A stretch of DNA of 56,321 nt, from the NCBI GenBank assembly GCA_029379225.1, contig JAQYWR010000051.1, positions 1 to 56,321 on the forward strand, given 5' to 3'. Positions 9,389 through 17,672 of the stretch are shown here, one piece after another. The notes beneath the pieces were generated by a model. It did no database searches and was not told the DNA's origin. It saw nothing but the letters and a program-made list of their open reading frames with translations. How positions within the stretch are numbered: the stretch's first letter is position 1; each line of letters opens with the position of its first letter. The DNA is from Nostoc sp. S4 (GTDB lineage: Bacteria > Cyanobacteriota > Cyanobacteriia > Cyanobacteriales > Nostocaceae). The position numbers and the translations under genes were made by a program.

Positions 9389-10978
9389 TTATATAGATGG
9401 AAATTTTAACTGGGATTCTACTCCCATTTCACCTTTTATCTTGAGAGTTCCTCCTAGCTGAGAGGTGAGAGCATCTACTAACTGTAAACCTAATGATGCT
9501 ACTTTTTGTAAATCAAAGTTTGAAGGTAAACCAATACCATCATCACTAACTCTCAGGATAAAATTATTGTCATTATTTTGATGAAGTTCAATACAAATTA
9601 ACCCATGTTTATCTGCTGGAAATGCATATTTTAACGAGTTGGATACAAGTTCATGAATAATTAAGCTACAAGGAATTGCTGTATCCAAACCTAGTAAAAC
9701 ACCCTCATCAATATTGATTGACACAGTAATCGTGTCTTCATTGACTTCATATGCAGTAAATAAGCTTGCTACTAAATCTCGAATATATTCTCCAAAATTA
9801 ATCCTTGCTAAGTCTTGAGATTGATATAATTTTTCGTGAATCAAAGCTATTGATGCAATTCGCTGCTGGGTTTGTTGAAATATTGCCAAATCGTCTTTGT
9901 CTTTAATATAGGCAGATTGCAAATTTAGCAAACTGGAAATCACCTGCAAATTATTTTTCACCCGATGATAAATTTCTTTTAATAACACCTCCTTTTCTAA
10001 AAGTGATGCTTTGATTTGCTCTTGTGAGTGCTTGCGATCGCTAATATCTTCAATTACAGAAATAAAATACTTTGGCTCTTTGCTAGATTCACGCATTAAA
10101 GCTACTGTAAGATTAACCCAAACTATGGAAGTATCTTTACGGAAATAGCGCTTTTCTATTGAGTAAGTTTGAATACGATCTGCTAAAATTTGGTCAACAT
10201 ATTTCAGATCGGTCTCAAGATCGTCCGGGTGGGTAATATCTTGGAAAGTTAGCAACTGTAGCTCTTGAAGTGTGTAACCAAAAATATCGCAAAGCCTCTG
10301 GTTAACTAACAACCATCTGCCATCTATCGCCACATAGGCAATGCCGACAGCAGCTTGATGGAATGCAGACCGGAATCGCTGTTCGCTTTCCCGCAATGCT
10401 ACCTCCATTTGGTGGCGCTGAGTAATTTCTGCCTGTAGTGATTGATTAATTCTTGTTAACTCTGCTGTCCGTTCCTCAACCATGCTTTCAAGGCGTTGTT
10501 CGCTTTCCCTTAAAACCTCCTCAGTCCGTTTGCGCTCAGCAATTTCCTTTGCTAGTTGGGAGTTGGCCGCCTCTAGTTGAGCAGGACTTGGCAAAGCTAA
10601 TGCCTGGGGTATTAATGGCACAAGTTCTATGGCCGTAGCTACGGAGACCAAAGCGGTGATAGCTTTGATTAATCCTGATAGCCAATAGGTAGGATACCAA
10701 AGCGTCCACACATCCATTAAATGAGTTGTACCACAAGCAACAATGAATGTGCTAAACATCAAAAATATCCAGTCAAAAGGCAAATCTCGCCGTTTGCGAA
10801 CAAAATAAACTAGCATCACCGGAATTGAATAATAAGCAAGTGCAGTTAGCACATCTGAAAGTAGATGCAACCATACCAGTTGTGGTTTCCAGAGGTAGCA
10901 ATGTCCGTGAGGAATAAACTGGTTAGTAGAGAAAAAACTATTTAAAAATTCCACGAGCAAAACCCATACACTGCACAA
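9389..10978 (-). CDS. Ethylene-receptor-like histidine kinase (ETR1-type sensor)
   Basis: Up to 529 residues. The N-terminus has three hydrophobic segments carrying every Cu(I)/ethylene ligand position of plant ETR1 at identical spacing: Asp42, Tyr49, Ile52, Pro53, then Cys82 and His86 (CGTTH), with Asp to Cys exactly 40 residues apart as in ETR1 D25 to C65. A coiled coil (about 130-190) and a PAS domain (about 200-320) follow. Next is a HisKA_2-type dimerisation domain (EIYHRVKNNLQVISSLLNLQ, with the phosphoacceptor His) and an HATPase (ELVSNSLKYAF, DDGIGLP). It resembles Synechocystis SynEtr1. The 5' end opens on TTG; GTG at 10954 is an alternative start and keeps the whole sensor domain. 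It is the first gene of a two-gene operon. Confidence 0.9.
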   Translation of the reverse strand: MCSVWVLLVEFLNSFFSTNQFIPHGHCYLWKPQLVWLHLLSDVLTALAYYSIPVMLVYFVRKRRDLPFDWIFLMFSTFIVACGTTHLMDVWTLWYPTYWLSGLIKAITALVSVATAIELVPLIPQALALPSPAQLEAANSQLAKEIAERKRTEEVLRESEQRLESMVEERTAELTRINQSLQAEITQRHQMEVALRESEQRFRSAFHQAAVGIAYVAIDGRWLLVNQRLCDIFGYTLQELQLLTFQDITHPDDLETDLKYVDQILADRIQTYSIEKRYFRKDTSIVWVNLTVALMRESSKEPKYFISVIEDISDRKHSQEQIKASLLEKEVLLKEIYHRVKNNLQVISSLLNLQSAYIKDKDDLAIFQQTQQRIASIALIHEKLYQSQDLARINFGEYIRDLVASLFTAYEVNEDTITVSINIDEGVLLGLDTAIPCSLIIHELVSNSLKYAFPADKHGLICIELHQNNDNNFILRVSDDGIGLPSNFDLQKVASLGLQLVDALTSQLGGTLKIKGEMGVESQLKFPSI

Positions 10979-11308
10979 GTCCTCATCGAAGTCAGAGTGT
11001 GAAGCAATAAATTTTCAGCCTAGCTTCAGTAGAGGTGCGGACGCCTAGAGAGTGGCTAGACATTGCCTAAGGCTTCTACATCCTTGTTATGTCATACTTT
11101 TTAAGATTTTTAACCTGATAACTTAAGATTTATTGACATTAAAGTACCGCGATCGCTTTGGTTATTGTTACCGTAGATCTTCTGAAATAAACCATTGCAT
11201 TGACATATAGCAATCTGAAATCATTGGTGAAAAACAAAATCCCCAACTTCTGGTAAGAAGTCAGGGAGCTGCGGCTTGCGGCGACGAGCGCAAATTGAGG
11301 TCGATGAA
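10979..11308. repeat. Intergenic region with degenerate hairpin repeat
   Basis: No gene is supported. Around 11240-11264 there is a degenerate copy of the TCCCCGACTTCTGGTAAGAAGTCGGGG-type hairpin (here TCCCCAACTT against AAGTCAGGGA). It lies close to the 3' end of the SMR transporter gene and could act as its terminator. Confidence 0.5.
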
Positions 11309-11662
11309 TTAAGAACGTGACATCATAATGATTCCAATCAAAATTATTCCTAGTCCAAGATATTGGTTAAGACCGAGGCGTTCTCCAAAAAACCAACTCC
11401 CAGTAACAGCAATCAAACCAAATCCCAATCCAGCGAAGACAGGGTAAGCGGTTGAAATTGGTAATTTATCTAAAGCTTTGCCAAATAGTACCAGGTTTAT
11501 GCTGTAGAAAACCAGTCCGCTGATAAACCAAGGAGATAATACCAATGATACTAAACCAGGATCGGGGGCTTCAAGGCGCGATCGCTTCAATAACAAATTT
11601 CCAATGCAAGTATTGATGCTAGCAGCAAAGACGAAGCTCCATGTGCTGAAAGTAAAGTTCAT
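11309..11662 (-). CDS. Small multidrug-resistance (EmrE/SMR-like) transporter
   Basis: A 117-residue protein with four predicted membrane helices and the DMT/SMR pattern: AASINTCIGNLLLKRS in helix 1, LPISTAYPVFAGLGFGLIAVTGSWFFGE in helices 3 and 4, and GIILIGIIMMSR at the end. The usual Glu14 of EmrE is not evident in helix 1. SMR relatives include multidrug exporters, ArnE/F lipid-carrier flippases and SdpC-like proteins. It follows the glycosyltransferase-like gene by about 45 bases and so may translocate a glycosylated lipid, but that is inference from position. Confidence 0.8.
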   Translation of the reverse strand: MNFTFSTWSFVFAASINTCIGNLLLKRSRLEAPDPGLVSLVLSPWFISGLVFYSINLVLFGKALDKLPISTAYPVFAGLGFGLIAVTGSWFFGERLGLNQYLGLGIILIGIIMMSRS

Positions 11663-11707
11663 TTTTTTGACTTTTGAATTCGTGACTTTTGACTTTAGAC
11701 TTGCTAA

Positions 11708-12568
11708 TCAACTTAGCGAAACAATCAACTTGGCGAAACGAGGCATGTCAACTAAAAATGAGAAAAGAGCAGATAATAAGTTACGTTTTTTCGGACCCCA
11801 AGGTGTTAGCTTCCAGGTTGCAACAAATCCATTAGCCATATGCACATCTCCGGCTAACTTAGCATTATGTTGAGCTTCTTCACCTTTAACATAAGCTACA
11901 CCCCGACCACCTGATAAATGACTATAGTTATGATTTTGATGTATAGCCGTAACCACATTTGTAGCATCAACAACGGGTATTCCCAATTGACGGGCATAAT
12001 AAACAATCCAATGATCCCAATGACCCCTGCCAACAGCAAAAGATGGAATTTCTGCATACAGATGCTTGGGAAATACAAAATAATCCATACATACAATTGA
12101 CGCTAATGAGCCTTGTTTTAAAACAAATTGCTGAAGCTCACTATCCCAACCAGGTAAATCGAAGTTCAGTGATTTTGTAATATTCACATCTGTACGCTGT
12201 CCAGTCATCACAAAAGAATCGAAAGAGGTGGTTTGTAATTCTTTGATAGCTACATAAAAATCATTTAAGAGAATAATGTCGGTATTTACATAACTGAGAA
12301 AAGAACCTTTAGCAAGTTCATGAGCCTGTCGAAATATACCATCTAACAAAGGTGTACCGTATTTATTTAATTTTATCTCTGGTACATGAATTAAATCTAG
12401 CTCTTGAGAAATTTCTTTAATACCTTCCTCATTACCAAATAAAATAATTTGTGGGCGAGGAGAAAGTAACTTCCAGCTTTTGATTGCATTTTGCTGAATA
12501 ATACCAATATGTCCTTTAAAGGGTTTAGGTACTGTAAAAATTGTGATTGGTTTTTCAGAAAAATACAT
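11708..12568 (-). CDS. GT-A-fold glycosyltransferase-like protein
   Basis: A 286-residue protein. The N-terminus FTVPKPFKGHIGIIQQNAIKSW followed by IILFGNEEG is typical of a cyanobacterial glycosyltransferase-like family. YVNTDIILLNDF at about residue 95 supplies a DXD-like NTD motif, and a conserved HWDHWIVYYAR lies at about 180. The acceptor and sugar donor cannot be told. A GAGG lies about ten bases before the ATG. The gene lies between the HetN-like SDR and the SMR gene on the same strand, which suggests a role in decorating the product of the lipid locus. No membrane segment is evident, so it is probably cytoplasmic. Confidence 0.7.
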   Translation of the reverse strand: MYFSEKPITIFTVPKPFKGHIGIIQQNAIKSWKLLSPRPQIILFGNEEGIKEISQELDLIHVPEIKLNKYGTPLLDGIFRQAHELAKGSFLSYVNTDIILLNDFYVAIKELQTTSFDSFVMTGQRTDVNITKSLNFDLPGWDSELQQFVLKQGSLASIVCMDYFVFPKHLYAEIPSFAVGRGHWDHWIVYYARQLGIPVVDATNVVTAIHQNHNYSHLSGGRGVAYVKGEEAQHNAKLAGDVHMANGFVATWKLTPWGPKKRNLLSALFSFLVDMPRFAKLIVSLS

Positions 12569-12687
12569 TTATTAGTATCCTCAATAAGTACATTTTTAAA
12601 AATTGTATCTCTGATTTTTATATTACTTTGTTGAGATCGTTAAAATTACCAATTGCAAATTATCTGCAAATAAATTCTTCAATCATT

Positions 12688-13572
12688 TTATTTTTTTGTA
12701 AATCTTCCATAGTTATTAACTGGCATAATAATACAATCCTTAGCAAAAGTTTTAACATTTGCACGCTTCCGATTGAGTTTAACTACACCTAAACGATGAT
12801 AAACTCTATCCACAAATTGAGGACAAAATTGCCCAATAGCAAATATTAGTTTAGTGATATTTACTGTTAGCAGATTTTGATTAACAATTATCTCCGCTTT
12901 GTTTTGTTTAATAGCTCTAATTACTGCATTTGCGACGTCTATTGGTGTAGATACACCTACTAACCAAGGTGCAGGTACGCGACTATTAACAGTCATGCCA
13001 GTTTCGGAGACGTATCCTGGACAGATTACCGAGATATTGGTATCAGTAGCAGCTAATTCTTGTCGCATCGCATCAGTCCACATAATTAAACCAGCTTTAC
13101 TCGCAGAATAAATGCTGTTGTAAGGGATTCCTTTTTTACCAGCTAGAGAAGCAATATTAACAATATGACCATCATGTCGCTCCAACATACTTGGTAGAAA
13201 TAAACGAGTTAATTCAATAGCAGCAAGTAAATTAATTGTCAATATTGACTGGAGATCCTCTAAAGAATAATCAACAAAATCTTGATAATTTTCTATACCG
13301 GCATTATTAATTAAAATATCAACTGGACCAACAAATTTATTAATCTGCTGTTTGAGAGTTGATAATTCTGCCATGTTTTTAATATCAAAAGGAATACTTA
13401 TCGCTTTACCGCCTAAAGCTTTGATTTGAGTGCATATTGCATCTAGTCCTGACTTAGAACGAGAAACACAAATCACTGTTGCTTGCTCTCTAGCTAAAGC
13501 GCGAGCAATGTATACTCCTAAACCGCGTGATGCACCTGTCAAAAGTACTGTTTTACCTACTAAAGTTGTCAT
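12688..13572 (-). CDS. HetN-like short-chain dehydrogenase (ketoreductase)
   Basis: A 294-residue SDR that closely follows the HetN pattern from its first residues (MTTLVGKTVLLTGASRGLG) through NNAG, the YSASKAGLIMWTDAMRQEL active-site block (Tyr and Lys of YxxxK) and the PGYVSETGMTV segment. In HetN, the RGSGR pentapeptide before the active site is needed for inhibiting heterocyst differentiation. Here the same position reads RHDGH, so only the ketoreductase-like part is conserved. The start at 13572 is preferred: AAGG sits eight bases upstream, whereas the GTG three codons earlier has no site. It probably reduces a beta-keto intermediate or a related carbonyl in the lipid pathway. Confidence 0.85.
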   Translation of the reverse strand: MTTLVGKTVLLTGASRGLGVYIARALAREQATVICVSRSKSGLDAICTQIKALGGKAISIPFDIKNMAELSTLKQQINKFVGPVDILINNAGIENYQDFVDYSLEDLQSILTINLLAAIELTRLFLPSMLERHDGHIVNIASLAGKKGIPYNSIYSASKAGLIMWTDAMRQELAATDTNISVICPGYVSETGMTVNSRVPAPWLVGVSTPIDVANAVIRAIKQNKAEIIVNQNLLTVNITKLIFAIGQFCPQFVDRVYHRLGVVKLNRKRANVKTFAKDCIIMPVNNYGRFTKK

Positions 13573-13858
13573 GATAAACACCTTAAACCAATCCTATTAC
13601 TGTCACACTCTTTCAAAAATCGAAGCTCTATATATCAGTAATATTTTTTCGTGAATGTCTTAAAAAGTTATAAATTTAAGAAAGCCCAATCTCAGACTTA
13701 TTCCTGTATCTAGAGCAATTGAGAAAAATAATTTTGACAAAAAAGTTTAGCCTTGAAATCAGTTATTTTTATTATTTAATACTGCATTTAGATAACTTTA
13801 TACAGTAAATTTAAGAAGCTATAATTAGCTATTAAATTTTTTAAAAACTATGATAGTT

Positions 13859-15217
13859 TTACCAAAAAGCTTTTGCTTTCTCGCCTTGTAATATATCAGG
13901 ATATTTTCTACTATTTTTTTTAATAAATTTATAAACTAAAAATGCAATTAACAAAAAAAATACAGTTTTCAAAATACTAGATTTTTGATTTAATTTTAAC
14001 AACTTTAAAAAAGTAATTGGACTAGTTAAAGTAAACCAGGGAAAACCATCATTTACTAACATTTTAATATTATGTTTACCATAAAGTAATTTTAATCCAT
14101 GAACAGAAGCTAACCATCTATATATTTGTTCTATCCAAGCTTTTTTTTGTGGCTGTCCCATCGTCATATCTGTCATACTGGGAGTTCTATTCGTAGAAAT
14201 CACATCTAAAAATATATTGTCTAAAAACCCTGCATATTTAGCTAAGATAGTAAGTTGAGTATCTTCAGTCCTGATACCTGGATAATTTATAGAAATCACT
14301 GCTAACAAGCTAACTATTACATCTGTTCTACCAAATGTACCTCCTCCCCATTTACACTCAAAGCCGCTGAATCTACCATGAACAATATCTATAAACCATT
14401 GGATAGGAGGCACTTGTTCGCTAAAATTAGGTAATAAAACTTCAATTCCATCTACTATTGCTTTTTCGTAAACAGCGAACTTATTTCTTGTACCTATAAT
14501 ATCGATTTTACGGTGGGTTTGCAGTTGATTTACTATTAATTTTAACCCATTCGACTCTAGGTCTGTAACTGAATAATTGTGCGATACTAAAAACTGAGAT
14601 TCAGCATCAAAAGTCACTAAAATACTAGGTGGTATCCATCCATTTTCTATACTCTTGAGTAATAATGAACTATAAATATCTGCCAAAACTCGAATTTTTC
14701 CTGCTGAGTACTGCCCCTGTTTTTGATGGACAACAAATATTCTATGTCTGTCTTGGTGAGTGTCAATATTAGTCAAACAGTATGGTTGACCTTGGCATAT
14801 TATATTATCAAATATTAACGCTGGAATATTATTTGCCAACTTTTCTTCAGTATATAGATGAATAATTTCGATATTTGGCAACAAACTCAAACGCTCAATA
14901 ACAGCTGGACATTCAAAACCATTATTTAAACCAATGACTATATCAGCCATCATCCCCATTTGTGAAATTTGTTGAATGATTTTAGGGATAGTATAGGGTA
15001 AATAACTTTCGGCACCTTTAGTAGTTGCAACTATTCCTAATATTCGGGTGCTGTCGAAAGTATGATTAGTTTTAGCTTGAATCCAATCTCTATAATACAG
15101 AACAGATTTTACATCTGCTTTTAAAGTTCTGTTTTGTTTTTCTCGTAACGTAATTCTTTCTTCTTTTAAAAAAGTCTTGGACTGCTCAGATGTTTTAAAG
15201 AAATTATTCAAAAACAT
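13859..15217 (-). CDS. Membrane-anchored glycosyltransferase-like protein
   Basis: A 452-residue protein. After a charged N-terminus, residues about 58-400 look like a GT-A nucleotide-sugar transferase: ILGIVATTKGAESYLPYT, a VTFDAESQF motif (DAE, in the DXD position, about residue 203), a Gly-rich WGGGTFGRTDV and GIRTEDTQL (ED catalytic-base-like). Near the end is one membrane helix (TVFFLLIAFLVYKFI) and a basic tail, so it is probably anchored with the catalytic domain in the cytoplasm. A strong AAGGAG precedes the ATG. It begins 4 bases after the ABC exporter gene stops, so the two are translationally coupled. The sugar and acceptor are unknown. Confidence 0.7.
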   Translation of the reverse strand: MFLNNFFKTSEQSKTFLKEERITLREKQNRTLKADVKSVLYYRDWIQAKTNHTFDSTRILGIVATTKGAESYLPYTIPKIIQQISQMGMMADIVIGLNNGFECPAVIERLSLLPNIEIIHLYTEEKLANNIPALIFDNIICQGQPYCLTNIDTHQDRHRIFVVHQKQGQYSAGKIRVLADIYSSLLLKSIENGWIPPSILVTFDAESQFLVSHNYSVTDLESNGLKLIVNQLQTHRKIDIIGTRNKFAVYEKAIVDGIEVLLPNFSEQVPPIQWFIDIVHGRFSGFECKWGGGTFGRTDVIVSLLAVISINYPGIRTEDTQLTILAKYAGFLDNIFLDVISTNRTPSMTDMTMGQPQKKAWIEQIYRWLASVHGLKLLYGKHNIKMLVNDGFPWFTLTSPITFLKLLKLNQKSSILKTVFFLLIAFLVYKFIKKNSRKYPDILQGEKAKAFW

Positions 15218-15221
15218 TAAT

Positions 15222-16877
15222 TTACTCCTTTCGAATATTTAAATGTTCAGTTTTAACTTGACCGTATTCCAGCTTAATAATCCGATCTGCTAGGTAAAAA
15301 TATTGGTCGTCGTGGCTAATAACCAGTACAGTTTTTCCTTTATTCTTTAGCTCTGGCAGAAGTTGAGTATAAAAAATTTCCTTGAATAGAGGATCTTGAT
15401 CTGATGCCCACTCATCAAAGATATAGATGGGACGATCTTCAAGGTAGGCAGTAAGCAAAGCAAGGCGTTTGCGTTGTCCTTGAGAAAGGTCAGTTGTAGA
15501 AAGCACACCATTATTGACCTTAACTTTATGGTCAAGTTGTAATTGAATTAGGTATTTTTGAGTTTGAAAATCGAGATTCTTACCATCCAAACCTAAGAAG
15601 CGATCGAAAAGATAAAAGTCGGAAAATACTACAGAAAATTGCTGACGATACCACTCTAAATTCTGATTATTGATAAGCTTGCCATCTAAGTAAATTTTTC
15701 CTGTTTCAGGAATGTAAAGCCCAGTAATTAATTTAGCAAGGGTAGATTTACCACTACCATTACCTCCTAAAATAAAAACAAGTTCTCCTTGAGAAAATTT
15801 CAAATTAATAGGCCCAAGGATAAAATTGCTTTCTTCTCGCTCTTGATAGTAACTATGAGTAATATTTACTAGTTCTAAACACTTCCAAGATTTATTTAAA
15901 ATCAGCGAGTTTTTCTCAGTAATTTCTTTTGTAAAACTTGCTAACGAAAGACCTAAAGACTCAACTTTTTTTAAAGCAACTAAAGCTTTGGTTATAGTAG
16001 GCATTGTACTCATAATATATTCTAAAGGTGATATGAGATAAATAGTAGTTAAAGCATATGCAGATAAGATTGTTGGATTAATTTTGTTAATGGTAGGGAT
16101 AGTAAATAAAAGCAAACCAATAGCAATAAAAAAGAGAATTTGTCCCCAACTAGCTGCGGCAGCAAAGATACTCATACCCACAACATTATAATATCGGGAT
16201 GATAAAGCAGTCCTATGCAGGTCTTCCGAAAGAAACGCTTCTTGCCGTTGGCGATGTAGTTTGAGTTCCTTTGTACCTTGAGTTACAGTACGGAAATGCT
16301 TAAACAATTTATCTTCCTGTTCGCGAGCTAGTTTCAAAACAGACATGGCTTTCATTGTTGGTAGTGAATAGCTAAATATGCCCAGGAACATAAAGCTAAT
16401 ACCTATAAATAAAATAAGTTTAGATAAGCAGCCTAGATAAATTAGGCAGGCAAGTACAATAGCAATATTAATGCACAAAAAAGGAATAATAATAATCGTG
16501 TTAGAGATTGTTTGAATATCTTCAATTAGAACAGCTAAAAGACGATGAACACCAATTTTTTCTAACTGCCGTAATGGAGAGGTCAAAATACGGTGGCTTA
16601 AAATTATCCGCAAGTTGAGAATTGCTTTTTGGGAAATTTTAATTAACAAAACTTGAGAAATAAAATTAGCAACTAGTCGCAGCAAACAAAGACCAACAAA
16701 ACTCGAAATTAGTATAGTTTTGGATGCCTGATTGTGATTCAATGTTGTATTAATTAGGGCGATTAGACCGGCAGCAGTACCACCGCTCAAAATACCAGCT
16801 AATACTGCAAGACTAAGGTGAAGAGAAGAAGTATGTAATAGGAGACGGATCAGGTTCATAATATAATTAATTAACAA
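15222..16877 (-). CDS. SyrD/cyclic-peptide-type ABC exporter (TMD-NBD fusion)
   Basis: A 551-residue half-transporter. Six membrane helices occupy about residues 10-310. The nucleotide-binding domain has Walker A GGNGSGKST, the signature LSQGQRKRLAL, Walker B IYIFDEWASDQDP and the H-loop ISHDD. The FDEWASDQDP form is characteristic of the SyrD/PvdE-like family of cyclic-peptide and siderophore exporters. It probably dimerises in the inner membrane and exports or flips the product of the adjacent locus. It is separated from the TubC-domain gene by 0.8 kb, so it may have its own promoter, and is coupled to the downstream glycosyltransferase-like gene. Confidence 0.88.
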   Translation of the reverse strand: MLINYIMNLIRLLLHTSSLHLSLAVLAGILSGGTAAGLIALINTTLNHNQASKTILISSFVGLCLLRLVANFISQVLLIKISQKAILNLRIILSHRILTSPLRQLEKIGVHRLLAVLIEDIQTISNTIIIIPFLCINIAIVLACLIYLGCLSKLILFIGISFMFLGIFSYSLPTMKAMSVLKLAREQEDKLFKHFRTVTQGTKELKLHRQRQEAFLSEDLHRTALSSRYYNVVGMSIFAAAASWGQILFFIAIGLLLFTIPTINKINPTILSAYALTTIYLISPLEYIMSTMPTITKALVALKKVESLGLSLASFTKEITEKNSLILNKSWKCLELVNITHSYYQEREESNFILGPINLKFSQGELVFILGGNGSGKSTLAKLITGLYIPETGKIYLDGKLINNQNLEWYRQQFSVVFSDFYLFDRFLGLDGKNLDFQTQKYLIQLQLDHKVKVNNGVLSTTDLSQGQRKRLALLTAYLEDRPIYIFDEWASDQDPLFKEIFYTQLLPELKNKGKTVLVISHDDQYFYLADRIIKLEYGQVKTEHLNIRKE

Positions 16878-17258
16878 CCTACAGCATTTTGTCTAACCCA
16901 TGTTGTTTATTCATGGTTTAATACTTGGTGTATATGGTTGACGTTTTAACACTTGGTATTCAAAGTCTTTCAATCAACTATGACGATTCAAGAAAATTTG
17001 GAGATGAGTAACACTAATTAAGATGATACTGAGTCAAAATCAGGTATTTATTTATAGATATTTGAAAAGTGTAATTTATTAAAGCTACTACCTGGTAACA
17101 ATTATATTACTGCTGTAAAAACCTTGTTAAAATTGCTAAATTAACAATCCATCAATTTTTTATTTATAAGTATATTATGTCAGTGAGATACTCAATTGCA
17201 ACTCATATGCAACTCATCATGTATAACTCTGAGAAATGGTAATAAATTTGTAAACAAA

Positions 17259-17288
17259 AACCCCGACTTTTGGTAAGAAGTCGGGGTT
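17259..17288. terminator. Strong hairpin AACCCCGACTT/AAGTCGGGGTT
   Basis: A perfect 11-bp stem (17259-17269 with 17278-17288) around an 8-base loop, preceded by A-rich sequence and followed by TTCTG. It lies about 390 bases beyond the stop of the TubC-domain gene and may terminate the synthase operon. The same hairpin family occurs at 4859, 11240 and 41241. Confidence 0.55.
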
Positions 17289-17413
17289 CTGTAGCTTTCA
17301 ATTCTCATAATTTATATAGAATTGGTCTAAGTTAACTTGTAGCAAGATAGTGTAGGGTACGAGACCAAGCCCAATAATTAATGCATAATGTTGGGTTACC
17401 CTCTCTTTGACTA

Positions 17414-17458
17414 CGAGACGCTGCGCCTACCCTTGCTTCCCGTACTCCTACGGGAAGC
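17414..17458 (+). repeat. Dispersed hairpin repeat, copy 1
   Basis: CGAGACGCTGCGCCTACCC, then a perfect hairpin GCTTCCCGTA-CTCC-TACGGGAAGC (17435-17458). An inverted, slightly diverged copy lies at 41778-41822. This is a well-known kind of intergenic repeat in Nostoc genomes. Confidence 0.75.
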
Positions 17459-17672
17459 TGTTTTCCAAGTGTCTACGTTCATCAAACGTCACTTGTTTTA
17501 AGCTGGGAAACACGTCCAACGCAGTGGCTCTGCAACCTATGCAGTTTCCTTTTTACTAGGAAAGTATTTGAAAATTTGAGAAAGGTTAGAGCAAATTCCG
17601 TAATTTTTCCACTTTTAGCCAATCTCCACTTCCTTTTAAAGGAAAACTGCTGTCAGAGTCTGTTGAGTAATT

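Larger units (their letters stand above)
16878..17672. other. 0.8 kb gap splitting the locus into two transcription units
   Basis: No supported gene. It holds AT-rich DNA (the likely promoter of the exporter unit, near 16900-17200), a strong hairpin at 17259-17288 and a block of dispersed repeat at 17414-17458. The gap suggests that the exporter/glycosyltransferase genes are transcribed separately from the synthase genes. Confidence 0.6.
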
